Shown here: piece by piece, positions 25,251 to 33,007 of the stretch | Layout: each line of letters starts with the position of its first letter | Position numbering within the stretch: position 1 is the stretch's first letter | Origin: Shewanella corallii | Lineage (GTDB): Bacteria; Pseudomonadota; Gammaproteobacteria; Enterobacterales; Shewanellaceae | DNA length: 64,000 nt | Direction: 5' to 3' | Assembly (NCBI RefSeq): GCF_023349125.1 | Contig: NZ_JAKIKT010000001.1 | Coordinates: 1,054,001-1,118,000 of the forward strand | Program-made: the position numbers and the translations under genes | The notes under the pieces: generated by a model | Seen by the model: the letters and a program-made list of their open reading frames with translations, nothing else | Database searches by the model: none | Told to the model about the DNA's origin: nothing

Positions 25251-25422
25251 AAACCCTCCCGTTAATGAAGTCTTCGATATCGGAAGTTCTGTACATGACG
25301 CGGCGACCAACTTTTACAAAGCGCAGTGGGTATCGACCTGTGCAGCGCCACACGGATAGCGTGCCTGTAGTCACGCCGAGCACATAGGCAGCTTGGTTTG
25401 GGGTAAGTAGTGAATTTTTCAT
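25234..25422 (-). CDS. alpA: AlpA/MerR-like helix-turn-helix regulator or excisionase
   Basis: 62 residues. LLTPNQAAYVLGVTTGTLSV then WRCTGRYPLRFVKVGRRVMY with RTSDIEDFI is the compact helix-turn-helix plus wing of AlpA-type regulators, which turn on or assist integrase-mediated excision in P4-like elements. ATG at 25422 with CAGGAG 6 bases upstream. It heads the rep operon and lies just downstream of the 21-bp repeats, which may be its operator. Confidence 0.85.
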   Translation of the reverse strand: MKNSLLTPNQAAYVLGVTTGTLSVWRCTGRYPLRFVKVGRRVMYRTSDIEDFINGRVYEHTL

Positions 25423-25490
25423 GGTAACTCCTGGTTAATGGATATTGCTCAGGAGTCAGATTAGGGAAGGGCGGTATAGATGTATGCCTC

Positions 25491-25569
25491 TCTCAGGCTG
25501 AGAAAGGTCTTTCTCAGGGTGAAAAAGGTCTTTCTCAGGGTGAAAAAGGTCTTTCTCAGGGTGAGAAAG
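25491..25569. repeat. 21-bp tandem repeats (3.7 copies)
   Basis: Three full units at 25491, 25512 and 25533 and a partial one at 25554. The unit is TCTCAGGGTGAAAAAGGTCTT; the first and last carry TGAGAAAG, making CTTTCTCA/TGAGAAAG palindromes. They lie between the AlpA-like gene and the stop codon of the 25570 gene. Plausible as operator, iterons or integrase/excision sites. The unit is too short and has no spacer, so it is not CRISPR. Confidence 0.75.
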
Positions 25570-26424
25570 TTACTTGTTTTTCAGTTCTTGCAAAAACCAG
25601 CTATAGACAGTTTTCATTCCCTGATACTCAGATGAAAAAGGGTGTCCAATGCTATTGGCATATTCTTCAATGGCGGGATAGTGGTTTGTTCTGGCTTGAC
25701 TGGGGTTGTCGTAAGGTTTTTGTTTGTACAAAGACAGCGCATATTCCTTCCTGTCACGGTTTTTAGAGTGACGACTCGTTTGCCCCTTCAGTGAATGCTT
25801 AGCGGCTGACTGAGTTACACCATGCTGTTTCGCGATTTCTGTTTGCAGTGATTGGAAGGAAGAGTTGTTGTGAATCAATACCCGATCAACGAAAGCCCGT
25901 TGCAGCAGTTCAGCCGATTTCTCAAAACCGGCCATTTGCATGGTGGTGAACGCCTGAATATAGGGCTGCAAATCTGACGGTAGTTGCCGCCACATATCGA
26001 ACAGCGATTTGTCGAATTGCGGATGGTCATCCGGGTTAACAGGAAGGTCAGCATTGGACAGCTGGCGGATTGCCTCAAGAGGAAGCTCGATGGCACCGGG
26101 CGCATAGTCCGCAAACAGCTGCATGAAGTCTTCGGCCATTTGTGCCTGTTCATCGTGGAGTGTTTGCTGTCCATCTGGCTGCTTGGCAATTACCGCAGGT
26201 AGTTTCTCTTTGGTGGTTCCAGCGGGGATCTTTTCACTAAGTCTGGAAGGACTGGCGAGCTTATCTAGGGTATCTAGTAGCTGCGAGGCGAATTCTTCTT
26301 TGTCACTACTCTCTGGAATAATGTCCAGCAAAGCGGAAAGTTCAGGAGGAAGATCTCTGATAGGTTGCTCTGCAGATTTGTCAGGAGACAGTTCGGTCTT
26401 TTGGGGTAAGGAATCCGGCTTCAT
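25570..26424 (-). CDS. hypothetical element protein, first gene inside the tRNA end
   Basis: 284 residues if started at the ATG at 26424; a TTG at 26451 is also open. The N-terminal third is Pro/Ser/Glu-rich and probably disordered. The middle is helical (FDKSLFDMWRQLPSDLQPYI, then QAFTTMQMAGFEKSAELLQ). The C-terminal part has a likely DNA-binding segment (QTEIAKQHGVTQSAAKHSL) followed by a Lys/Arg/Ser-rich stretch. This suggests a regulator or replication/partition accessory. I cannot name the family. Confidence 0.6.
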   Translation of the reverse strand: MKPDSLPQKTELSPDKSAEQPIRDLPPELSALLDIIPESSDKEEFASQLLDTLDKLASPSRLSEKIPAGTTKEKLPAVIAKQPDGQQTLHDEQAQMAEDFMQLFADYAPGAIELPLEAIRQLSNADLPVNPDDHPQFDKSLFDMWRQLPSDLQPYIQAFTTMQMAGFEKSAELLQRAFVDRVLIHNNSSFQSLQTEIAKQHGVTQSAAKHSLKGQTSRHSKNRDRKEYALSLYKQKPYDNPSQARTNHYPAIEEYANSIGHPFSSEYQGMKTVYSWFLQELKNK

Positions 26425-26630
26425 TTCTGGCAATTTCCTATCGCTGAGCAATGAACAGAAAACTATCGAAAATCGGCTGAGTAGTCCAGAAATGGAATTA
26501 GATGGTCAAAAATTGGACTTTGGGAAAATTGAAAATCAGCAAAAAACGGAATTTTAAAAATAGTGGGGCAAGGGCGGTACAGGATTTTGGGGTTCTTGTA
26601 ATTTATTGATTTTATTGCATAAAAAGCACT

Positions 26631-26648
26631 TTATGGTCTCCCCACAGG
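26631..26648. repeat. right attachment-site direct repeat
   Basis: Identical to 15772-15789. It covers the 3' end of the tRNA-Arg gene (positions 26634 onward include TGG, the complement of CCA). Confidence 0.85.
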
Positions 26649-26710
26649 GACTCGAACCCCGATCGATCGCTTAGGAGGCGACTGCTCTATCCTGTTGAGC
26701 TATAGGGAGA
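26634..26710 (-). tRNA. tRNA-Arg(CCT)
   Basis: 77 nt with encoded CCA. The acceptor TCTCCCT pairs with GGGGAGA (one G-T), the D-arm is GCTC/GAGC, the anticodon stem GTCGC/GCGAT closes loop CTCCTAA with anticodon CCT, and the T-arm contains GGTTCGAGTCC. The 3' end serves as the integration site of the element on its left and remains intact after integration. Confidence 0.95.
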
Positions 26711-26859
26711 CGGGTTTGATTATACTGGTTTTGCTCCGGATGAAAAGCGCTGAGATTCAAGTGATTAAATACTGATCAGAAAGGCGGGCCAAGATGATAT
26801 CAAGGCCTGCCTTTGCTGCTTTTATGTGCTGTGCGCGACTAACTCTCTGCGTCCTGCGA

Positions 26860-27117
26860 TTAGTTATCGGCGTGCTGAATCAGAGCGGTCAGTTCATATT
26901 CCAGGGTATCGGCCAGATCCAGCCAGTCTTTGCGCTCCTGGGCGTTCAACAGTTGAGTCAGTACCGGCATGTATGCCTCTTTGTTTTTTGAGGCGGCAAT
27001 CCAGGCCTGCACCTGACCTATGATTTGCTGGTACTGGGCATTGGCTTTGCCTTCCTGCCCCAGTCGAAACAGGCTGGCGGTATCTGAAAGCAGGGCGGTC
27101 AGTTGGTCTTTAGTCAT
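26860..27117 (-). CDS. small helical protein next to the Maf-like gene
   Basis: 85 residues, all-helical (LTALLSDTASLFRLGQEGKA, then LTQLLNAQERKDWLDLADTL, then LTALIQ). ATG at 27117 overlaps the end of the Maf-like gene by 8 bp, so it is translationally coupled. It probably helps that protein; function unknown. Confidence 0.65.
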   Translation of the reverse strand: MTKDQLTALLSDTASLFRLGQEGKANAQYQQIIGQVQAWIAASKNKEAYMPVLTQLLNAQERKDWLDLADTLEYELTALIQHADN

Positions 27118-28414
27118 GGCTTAGCTCCCTGAATTCGGTGCCTTTAATGGCTGCGCCACTCTTGCTGTCGCGGTAGAAGCTGATATCCGGGTGTTTACGG
27201 ATAAAGTGCTCCAGTGAACGCATATATGCCCTCAGGTTCAGGGCTGTTGGCAGACGTTCGCCATGACCATCCAGCACCCAGTGGGGGCTGTCGGTGCTGT
27301 TCATTCCCACCAGGGTGTTGCCCGGTTGCCAGAAGGCATAGGCCTTTTTACCGGGATAACCGAAGTCGACCCCAACCAAGGTGATCTCTTTGGCGCCAAG
27401 GAGGATGGCCAGATGGATCGCCGGCTGCACAACACTGCCGTTAAGGAACAGGCGGGTTTTCGGCAGCAGACTTGCCAGTGCATCATCTCTTGGCAGGTCG
27501 GAGTGGGCGTTGAATTTAGGGCCCTGCCAGGCATCTATCAGCTCAGGGCTGGACTTGGCCATATAGACCAAAGCGCGGCCTGCGCTCTGTTCGACATCGA
27601 CGATTTCCGGACTGATTAGCTCATCAACCGTCACCACTATGTCAGGGTTTATCCCATGCTGGTTAAGTGCCTGACACGACGTATCGACAGCGATAATCAA
27701 AGGTCGTTGGGCTTTAGGCTGGTCGCTGAGGGCTTTCAGTCTTGAGTAGGCTTCTTCCTGACTGGGGCCGGACGCCACGATAATAGCTTTACTGTTGGCG
27801 TGTTCGGGCCGTAGCTCCATCACATCCGGGTGTTGCTGCAGGCGTGGCAGATTCAGCTCCAGCCTGTCTTTGAACTGTTCAATCTGTTTGGCGCGATTTT
27901 GATTCACATGTTCGCGGTTGATCTCATACACCAGCAGGTCACGCACACAGGCGTAGTCACCATCACACAGGGTCAGTTCCGGGGTGATGCTGATATTGGG
28001 CAGCAACGGGTAATCTGATTCCGGCTTAATACTTAAACTGACTCTGGGGTCGCTCAGCCATTCACTCTGGTTGGTGTAGCTGATAAGCAGCTTGAACACG
28101 CCGGGGTTTATCAGATGTACCACAAGTTGGGTGCAGCGATTGCTTTCCAGCAAGCGAATTGGGGTATCGCCCATACCTACGCCATAAAGGTGTACGGTTT
28201 TGGCAGCCTGCGGCAATGTATTGCACAGCAGCTCGGCTTCGCGCTGCCGCGCATGACGGCTGGAGAGCTGCAGGCCATTGACCATGATGGTTTGTTCAAG
28301 ACCCTCAATGAGTCCGGCATCCAGCTCTTCAATATTTAAAGGTTGCAGTTGGGCGGCAATATCCGGCCAGCGTTCTTGTATGACTTGCAGGTTAAGCTGC
28401 AACAGATCCGTCAT
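27110..28414 (-). CDS. DUF115/MptE-like protein, Maf-type flagellin modification candidate
   Basis: 434 residues from the ATG at 28414, which follows GGAG by 5 bases; an upstream start at 28468 is rejected. The central segment AIIVASGPSQEEAYSRLKAL, then LIIAVDTSCQALNQHGINPD, then ITLVGVDFGYPGKKAY, is the DUF115 glycosyltransferase-like fold of motility accessory factors that transfer nonulosonic acid sugars onto flagellin in several bacteria. It lies 10 bp after flgT in the same operon. Sugar synthesis genes are not in the window, so glycosylation is inference. Confidence 0.75.
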   Translation of the reverse strand: MTDLLQLNLQVIQERWPDIAAQLQPLNIEELDAGLIEGLEQTIMVNGLQLSSRHARQREAELLCNTLPQAAKTVHLYGVGMGDTPIRLLESNRCTQLVVHLINPGVFKLLISYTNQSEWLSDPRVSLSIKPESDYPLLPNISITPELTLCDGDYACVRDLLVYEINREHVNQNRAKQIEQFKDRLELNLPRLQQHPDVMELRPEHANSKAIIVASGPSQEEAYSRLKALSDQPKAQRPLIIAVDTSCQALNQHGINPDIVVTVDELISPEIVDVEQSAGRALVYMAKSSPELIDAWQGPKFNAHSDLPRDDALASLLPKTRLFLNGSVVQPAIHLAILLGAKEITLVGVDFGYPGKKAYAFWQPGNTLVGMNSTDSPHWVLDGHGERLPTALNLRAYMRSLEHFIRKHPDISFYRDSKSGAAIKGTEFRELSHD

Positions 28415-28424
28415 AGGGTCTCCG

Positions 28425-29576
28425 CTATTGTTTGATTGCCAGGTCACTGAGCTGAATGGCCATGGCACCGGGTTGGGCTCCCAACAGGGCGGTGGCGCTG
28501 GTCTCAGTTACCTGATCTATGGTTATCTCAGTATTGCTGGCGTGTGCCAGCGCTCTGTGATTTGAAAATCTGTCAGTCATCTGTTGTTGCAGTACCAACT
28601 TGAATTTATCCCCTGTGTGTACCCCGTGCTTGCGACCCAGATTGATCATGATGCGATTGCTGTCACGGGCGATGACCTGACCTAATACAGGGCGACAAAT
28701 CAATGCGTTATCCATATCTTTTATAGCATTGCTCAGGGTTTTATCTATTTCCCGGCCAAAATCAGATTGCCAGAAGTAGTTGGCGGTAGGGGGCACACTG
28801 ACCTGACGGTCGAACTGCCACTCGGCCTGAGTGTGGTAATCCTGACTCCAGATCTGTTCGCCGCTGATGCCGTGGAACAGAGTCAGCGTGATGGCGAAGT
28901 TACGCAGTGGGTCGTCTTGCCACAGTCCCATAAAGCTTGATTCGGCTGGGGACACTGACAGGTCGCGGATGCTGGGAATCAACAGATACTGGCTGTCTGT
29001 GTGTTCGGTCAGCCAGGTGGGCAGGGCATAGCCGCTGATATCGGCCACCGAGCTGTTGATGTCCAGCTTGTCATATTGGTGTTGGTGGCTGAATGCCGCG
29101 CGGGACTGTGCATCCAGCATATCGCCGAGGCGAGCCGACAGCGCCGTTTCAAAACCCACCAGTTGACCATAGCTTAGGTGCTCTCTGTGCTTGAGCAGAC
29201 TTTGAGGAATAAGCACTGCTGCTTTGACTGAGCTTTCCAGGCACTGGCTGGTCATGTTGTCTTTGGCGGCAATTTGCAGGTTCACCGTAAGGATATCGCC
29301 GTCGACTGATTCGCTGATGACTTTGATATCCGGATTATTCAGTTGAGATGTCATGGTGAACTGATCACCGGTTAATCGTCCGCCGGTCACCTGCTGTTGG
29401 CTGGTAATGGTGACGCCGGTTTGCAGCGAGGCGTAGCTGACCGCCTGGGCGATAGCTTCTTCTCGCGCTGTTTGTATATCGTCATCCACTATCTGGGCAC
29501 TTCCCTGGGCATTAATCCAGGCCGCGAAGGCTGGAAATGTCATCAGGGCGGCGACAAATGCGATAAAAGTCCGCAT
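28425..29576 (-). CDS. flgT: flagellar H-ring protein FlgT
   Basis: 383 residues from the ATG at 29576, which gives a signal peptide (MRTFIAFVAALMTFPAFA) and follows GGAGAGGA. The N-terminal domain (AQGSAQIVDDDIQTAREEAI, then QAVSYASLQTGV) is the FlgT N-domain. The middle and C-terminal parts include RDSNRIMINLGRKHGVHTGD. FlgT builds the H-ring around the LP ring in sodium-driven polar flagella and recruits MotX/MotY. Divergent from flgOP, as in Vibrio. Confidence 0.9.
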   Translation of the reverse strand: MRTFIAFVAALMTFPAFAAWINAQGSAQIVDDDIQTAREEAIAQAVSYASLQTGVTITSQQQVTGGRLTGDQFTMTSQLNNPDIKVISESVDGDILTVNLQIAAKDNMTSQCLESSVKAAVLIPQSLLKHREHLSYGQLVGFETALSARLGDMLDAQSRAAFSHQHQYDKLDINSSVADISGYALPTWLTEHTDSQYLLIPSIRDLSVSPAESSFMGLWQDDPLRNFAITLTLFHGISGEQIWSQDYHTQAEWQFDRQVSVPPTANYFWQSDFGREIDKTLSNAIKDMDNALICRPVLGQVIARDSNRIMINLGRKHGVHTGDKFKLVLQQQMTDRFSNHRALAHASNTEITIDQVTETSATALLGAQPGAMAIQLSDLAIKQ

Positions 29577-29704
29577 GTTTCTGGTCCTCTCCAACGTCAT
29601 TGTGTTGGCATTGCAATCTTTCCTGACCAATCAAAGCAATATCTATGCCTTATCGGGAAGACAGTTGGACGCTGAGGTAAAGAGGAAAAATGCAAAAGCA
29701 GGGG

Positions 29705-29731
29705 TAAAGTCATGGGCGAACCGGTCGATAA
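29705..29731 (+). promoter_or_regulatory. sigma-28 promoter for flgOP
   Basis: TAAAGTCA, an 11-base spacer, then GTCGATAA, against the FliA consensus TAAAGTTT-N11-GCCGATAA. It ends 60 bp before the flgO start codon. Confidence 0.8.
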
Positions 29732-29791
29732 AGTATGCAATGAGATCAACTCAGACGTTGTGTTATCGCGTCTGTGATTAAGGACGACACC

Positions 29792-30436
29792 ATGCTCAAA
29801 CAAATGAAATTGCTGCCACTCTTTGTATTGGTGACGGCATGTGCATCGGAAATGCCGGATCAGGCTCATATGCTGTCACAGCAAAGCCTGCAACATGATA
29901 TGGGTAAGCCTCCCAAGTCTGCCGTCAATCATCTGGCATCCCGTGCGGTATTTGAGTTGATGATGAACAATGATGCTTTGCGTCCGACCCAGCCAGTTGT
30001 GGTGGCTACCCCTGTGATGGTGGGTGACTTTAATGACACCAATGCTCTGGGCAAGCAATTGCAGCAGGGAATGATGGCGGCGCTGCACATTAATCAGTTC
30101 AACGTGGTGGATATGAACGTAGCCGAGGCGATGCGGGTGACCAAAGACGGCAACTTTATTTTGAGTCGTGACTGGCGTCAGCTGCCCGGTGATGTATTGG
30201 TGGAATACAGCCTGGTGTCGACCATGAGCCTGGATGTTGATGGTCTGCAGTTGAACAGTCGTCTGATTGACCTTGCCAATAATCGTGTGGTGTCGGCTTC
30301 GCAGGCGTTTGCCAGTTATAACGAGTTGGGGGAGTACCTGATGGCATCGGAAAAAGTGGTGTCAGAAAACGGGCTGCTTTATCGCTATGAAAAGCCAGGC
30401 CGTGGTCAGGCACTGCTGTTGGGGGATGAAAGATGA
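29792..30436 (+). CDS. flgO: flagellar lipoprotein FlgO
   Basis: 214 residues from the ATG at 29792, which follows AAGGA by 8 bases; a GTG at 29774 is less likely. Signal peptide with lipobox LVTAC. The FlgO domain includes VVVATPVMVGDFNDTNALGK and the later LPGDVLVEYSLVSTMSLDVD. It is an outer-membrane lipoprotein needed for stable polar flagella; with FlgP it helps form the outer-membrane disk or H-ring. It overlaps flgP by 4 bp. Confidence 0.9.
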   Translation: MLKQMKLLPLFVLVTACASEMPDQAHMLSQQSLQHDMGKPPKSAVNHLASRAVFELMMNNDALRPTQPVVVATPVMVGDFNDTNALGKQLQQGMMAALHINQFNVVDMNVAEAMRVTKDGNFILSRDWRQLPGDVLVEYSLVSTMSLDVDGLQLNSRLIDLANNRVVSASQAFASYNELGEYLMASEKVVSENGLLYRYEKPGRGQALLLGDER

Positions 30437-30879
30437 GAATACTGGTACTGGCGATGACACTGCTGCTGGGCGCATGCTCCAGCAATGACAAATATGTGCA
30501 GTGGGAAACTGAAGCCCCCAAAACATTTCCCAAGCTGACCGCTATTGGCTACGCGCCTTTGGCAACTCAACCCGCTGAAGAGCAATCTCACAAGGTGTTG
30601 ATGGCGATGCAGGCGTCCAAGATTGCCGCTTACCGTGAACTGGCTGAGCAGGTTTATGGTCAGCAACTCTCCGCTACCAGTCAGGTGGGTGATTGGCTGC
30701 TGCAAAGCGATCAGGTGAAGACCAATGTCAGTGGCCTTATTCGTGGTGCCCGGGTAGTGAAGAGCTATCCTGCCGGAGAACACTATGTCACTGAACTTGA
30801 GCTGGACTTCGGCCTGGTATGGGATCTGTACCAGCAGGAGAACCGTCCACAGAAAGTGAAGTCCATTACTTACTTCTGA
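30433..30879 (+). CDS. flgP: flagellar lipoprotein FlgP (LPP20 family)
   Basis: 148 residues with lipobox LLLGAC. The LPP20-like domain contains KLTAIGYAPLA, QASKIAAYRELAEQVYGQQL and GLIRGARVVKSYPAGEHYVT. FlgP is an outer-membrane lipoprotein that forms a disk around the flagellar base in Vibrio and Campylobacter. Coupled to flgO through ATGA. A terminator follows. Confidence 0.9.
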   Translation: MRILVLAMTLLLGACSSNDKYVQWETEAPKTFPKLTAIGYAPLATQPAEEQSHKVLMAMQASKIAAYRELAEQVYGQQLSATSQVGDWLLQSDQVKTNVSGLIRGARVVKSYPAGEHYVTELELDFGLVWDLYQQENRPQKVKSITYF

Positions 30880-30916
30880 TTGTTTTTGAGCAGCAGTGCT
30901 GCCATTTGATTTCCAA

Positions 30917-30952
30917 CGCGCTTCACTTCCTTCAGGGTGAGGCGTTTTTTTA
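30917..30952 (+). terminator. terminator after flgOP
   Basis: AACGC-GCTTCAC pairs imperfectly with GTGAGGCGTT, followed by seven T. The remaining about 340 bp up to 31291 hold no gene that I can support. Confidence 0.7.
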
Positions 30953-31291
30953 TGCCTGCTGACAGCGCTCCCTTGCTAATTGCCCTTATTCAATAGCGAA
31001 GAACACTCCTGGCCATCAGACGCTATCCGCTTGGGTGAGGTGAACACAGCTTTATGGCAAGCAAGGCAACGCAGGCGAGGGTAGCGCTGTGCTTGTTTCA
31101 AACTGTCATCATGTAAGTCGCAAATGCTGTTCAGAGTGAGCTGAAATGGACGTGAGGCTGGGGCTTTTCGGGTGCTGCGTGGGCGGGTCTAAATGGACTG
31201 AGAGTAAGCAGTAATGAGAGTAAACGGTGGAAGTGACTGAGGAAGGACATAAACCCGCAGACAGACTTACTGCGGGCATTAAATCACAGAC

Positions 31292-31714
31292 TTAAACTTT
31301 GAGGTTGTTACCCAGAGTGGAGATAGTGGAGGTTTTACCTTTACCGTCGTAAGTCAGGCTGGTGGCATTGCGGCTCACCTGCAGCGCAGAAGCGAGGCGG
31401 TTGATACTGGCCAGATTCATATCAATCAACTGGGCGTTGGCTTCATTGGCCTGCTGACATGCATCCAGAGCCTGTTTGATTTCATCAACCTTGGGCGCCA
31501 GATCTGCGGTCAGCCGTGCTTTGTCCGGGTGAGCGGCCAGCAGTTCGTCGTGACGCTGAATATGCATCAGCAACTGCTGTTTTTTCTCGGCCAGAGAAAG
31601 CAAAGACTCAGCCTGTTGTTGGCTGAGTGCTTGCTTCTCTTCCGAAATAACTTCCCTGAGCGAGGTCAGGGTTTGTTGCTGTGAGTCCAGCAACACGACG
31701 ATATCGCTGCTCAT
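31292..31714 (-). CDS. flgN: flagellar export chaperone FlgN
   Basis: 140 residues, helical and Gln-rich (LLDSQQQTLTSLREVISEEK, then QQQAESLLSLAEKKQQLL), ending with the LQVSRNATSLTYDGKGKTS tail typical of FlgN. It binds the hook-filament junction proteins FlgK and FlgL and delivers them to the export gate. Separated by 1 bp from flgM. Confidence 0.9.
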   Translation of the reverse strand: MSSDIVVLLDSQQQTLTSLREVISEEKQALSQQQAESLLSLAEKKQQLLMHIQRHDELLAAHPDKARLTADLAPKVDEIKQALDACQQANEANAQLIDMNLASINRLASALQVSRNATSLTYDGKGKTSTISTLGNNLKV

Positions 31715-31715
31715 A

Positions 31716-32036
31716 TCAGTTGTTCAGGTCCTGAAGTTCCTGCTCAAATTGAGCGATATTGGACGCCAGTTTTTCAGCGTCAACCTTGTAACGTCCTTCA
31801 GCAATTGCCTGTTTGATCTCGGCAACCTTCTGTACATCGACCTCTGGCATGGATGCCATCTTACTGTGTGCTCCCTGGAGTTGTTGAGCCTGAGGAGTAA
31901 TGTTTACTGAGTCAGGTTTGTTACCGGACGCCGCAGGTTGAGTATCTGTGGACTTGGGCGCCTGATTGGATTCACCAACCGCCGTCCGGCTACGGGTATT
32001 GTTTACGCCGCTTAATTTGTTGATATCAATAGCCAT
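31716..32036 (-). CDS. flgM: anti-sigma-28 factor FlgM
   Basis: 106 residues. It opens with MAIDINKLSGVNNTRSR and has a disordered Ser/Gln-rich first half. The C-terminal binding region is DVQKVAEIKQAIAEGRYKVD and ASNIAQFEQEL, as in FlgM. It holds FliA inactive until the hook is finished and FlgM is exported. Transcribed from its own sigma-28 promoter, giving feedback. Confidence 0.93.
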   Translation of the reverse strand: MAIDINKLSGVNNTRSRTAVGESNQAPKSTDTQPAASGNKPDSVNITPQAQQLQGAHSKMASMPEVDVQKVAEIKQAIAEGRYKVDAEKLASNIAQFEQELQDLNN

Positions 32037-32077
32037 TTCTTGGCTCCTGCGTGATTGTCTCTAGAGTCTGTAACAGT

Positions 32078-32104
32078 TTATCGGCTGCATAGCAGATAGC
32101 TTTA
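32078..32104 (-). promoter_or_regulatory. sigma-28 promoter for flgMN
   Basis: On the minus strand: TAAAGCTA, an 11-base spacer, then GCCGATAA, a perfect -10 match, 42 bp upstream of the flgM start. Confidence 0.88.
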
Positions 32105-32112
32105 GGGAAATT

Positions 32113-32820
32113 TTACATTTTCACTTCAACTTCGCCAATGCCAATTATTGTAGCATCCAAGCGTCTGTTTGAACGGCTGTTTTTTATTCTGATACTGTCA
32201 CCGACAATACCATCCTGTAGGGCTTCGCCCTGGGTCTTGATCATAAAGCCCTCAGTACGGGCCATGATATCCACCTTGTCGCCGCGACAAACAAAACACA
32301 CATTGGCAGAGAAGATAGGAGAGTCTTTGGCGATACGCCTTTTAGCGCGGGTGCCGACTAAATCCTGAGTGTCTTCATACTGTGAACCGCGCAGCTGAGA
32401 TTGGTCAACCCACTCAAGTCTGATTTTGTCCGGGTCGATCAGTTGCCCGGAACCCAAATGTGCATCTGCGACCACTACCGGTCTGAGAATTTCTACCCGT
32501 ACCGAAATAAACATCTGCCAGGGGTAATCCATATCCGGCGAGGTACAGGAAATTTTAACTGTGTTGTTTTTACCAATTTCGCGATCGGATGCCATGCTCC
32601 CCTGCATGGGTTCGCTGCATCTTGGGGGGCTCATCCGGGTGGCCAGCATTTGGGGTTCTATATTCACCCTGGCACCAGCAATATTATCGATTTTGGCCGC
32701 GACGGTCGCTTTAGCCAGTTGATGGATTTCTTCCTGACTGGGCACAGAAATTTGGGCCGAGACCTGTGCGCAAAATCCGAGCAAAAAAGTGGCTGTGATG
32801 TTAAATGCTTTAATATTCAT
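32113..32820 (-). CDS. flgA: P-ring assembly chaperone FlgA
   Basis: 235 residues with a signal peptide (MNIKAFNITATFLLGFCAQV, cut after SA). The SAF domain includes VVVADAHLGSGQLIDPDKI, RRIAKDSPIFSANVC and KVDIMARTEGFMIKTQGEAL. FlgA is periplasmic and guides FlgI into the P ring. It is divergent from cheV and followed by flgMN, which also have their own promoter. Confidence 0.93.
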   Translation of the reverse strand: MNIKAFNITATFLLGFCAQVSAQISVPSQEEIHQLAKATVAAKIDNIAGARVNIEPQMLATRMSPPRCSEPMQGSMASDREIGKNNTVKISCTSPDMDYPWQMFISVRVEILRPVVVADAHLGSGQLIDPDKIRLEWVDQSQLRGSQYEDTQDLVGTRAKRRIAKDSPIFSANVCFVCRGDKVDIMARTEGFMIKTQGEALQDGIVGDSIRIKNSRSNRRLDATIIGIGEVEVKM

Positions 32821-32943
32821 TAGTTACAGACTAGCTTGTCGTGTCAGATTACACCTATACTTTCCTCTGCGGGTTTGCACCCTCGGGGAAAACTGTCAAA
32901 GGATTGTCGATATTTTGCTATCGAGGCCCTCAGTCAGGAACAA

Positions 32944-32959
32944 AGCAAGGAATATGCCT
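32944..32959 (-). promoter_or_regulatory. putative sigma-54 promoter for flgA
   Basis: Minus strand AGGCATATTCCTTGCT: GG and GC dinucleotides spaced 12 bp apart with GGCAT and TTGC boxes. It points towards flgA, about 125 bp upstream. Confidence 0.5.
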
Positions 32960-33007
32960 ATACTCCAAGGTAGGCATCTCACAAAAACGAGCAGCTAGGG
33001 CATTTTT

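Larger units (their letters stand above)
15772..26648. mobile_element. integrative satellite-like element in tRNA-Arg(CCT)
   Basis: About 10.9 kb bounded by 18-bp direct repeats. It carries a tyrosine integrase, an AlpA-like regulator, a P2 gpA-type rolling-circle initiator and cargo, but no capsid, terminase or conjugation genes. This suggests a phage satellite or an integrative plasmid that relies on others to move. The integrase is at the end distal to the intact tRNA gene. A 15-bp motif, GGCGG(C/T)ACAGGATTT, is found once near each end in the same orientation (15918-15932 and 26573-26587) and may be an integrase arm site. Cargo sits between the convergent 3' ends of int and rep. Confidence 0.85.

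Noticed and set aside
25491-25569. CRISPR-like array
   Set aside because: Units are contiguous 21-mers with no unique spacers and there is no cas gene.
1-26633. Transposon or insertion sequence as the source of the repeats
   Set aside because: No DDE or HUH transposase frame and no terminal inverted repeats with target duplications. The repeated blocks are better explained by tandem related elements.
15946-26710. Complete prophage
   Set aside because: No capsid, portal, terminase, tail or lysis genes; only integration, replication and cargo.
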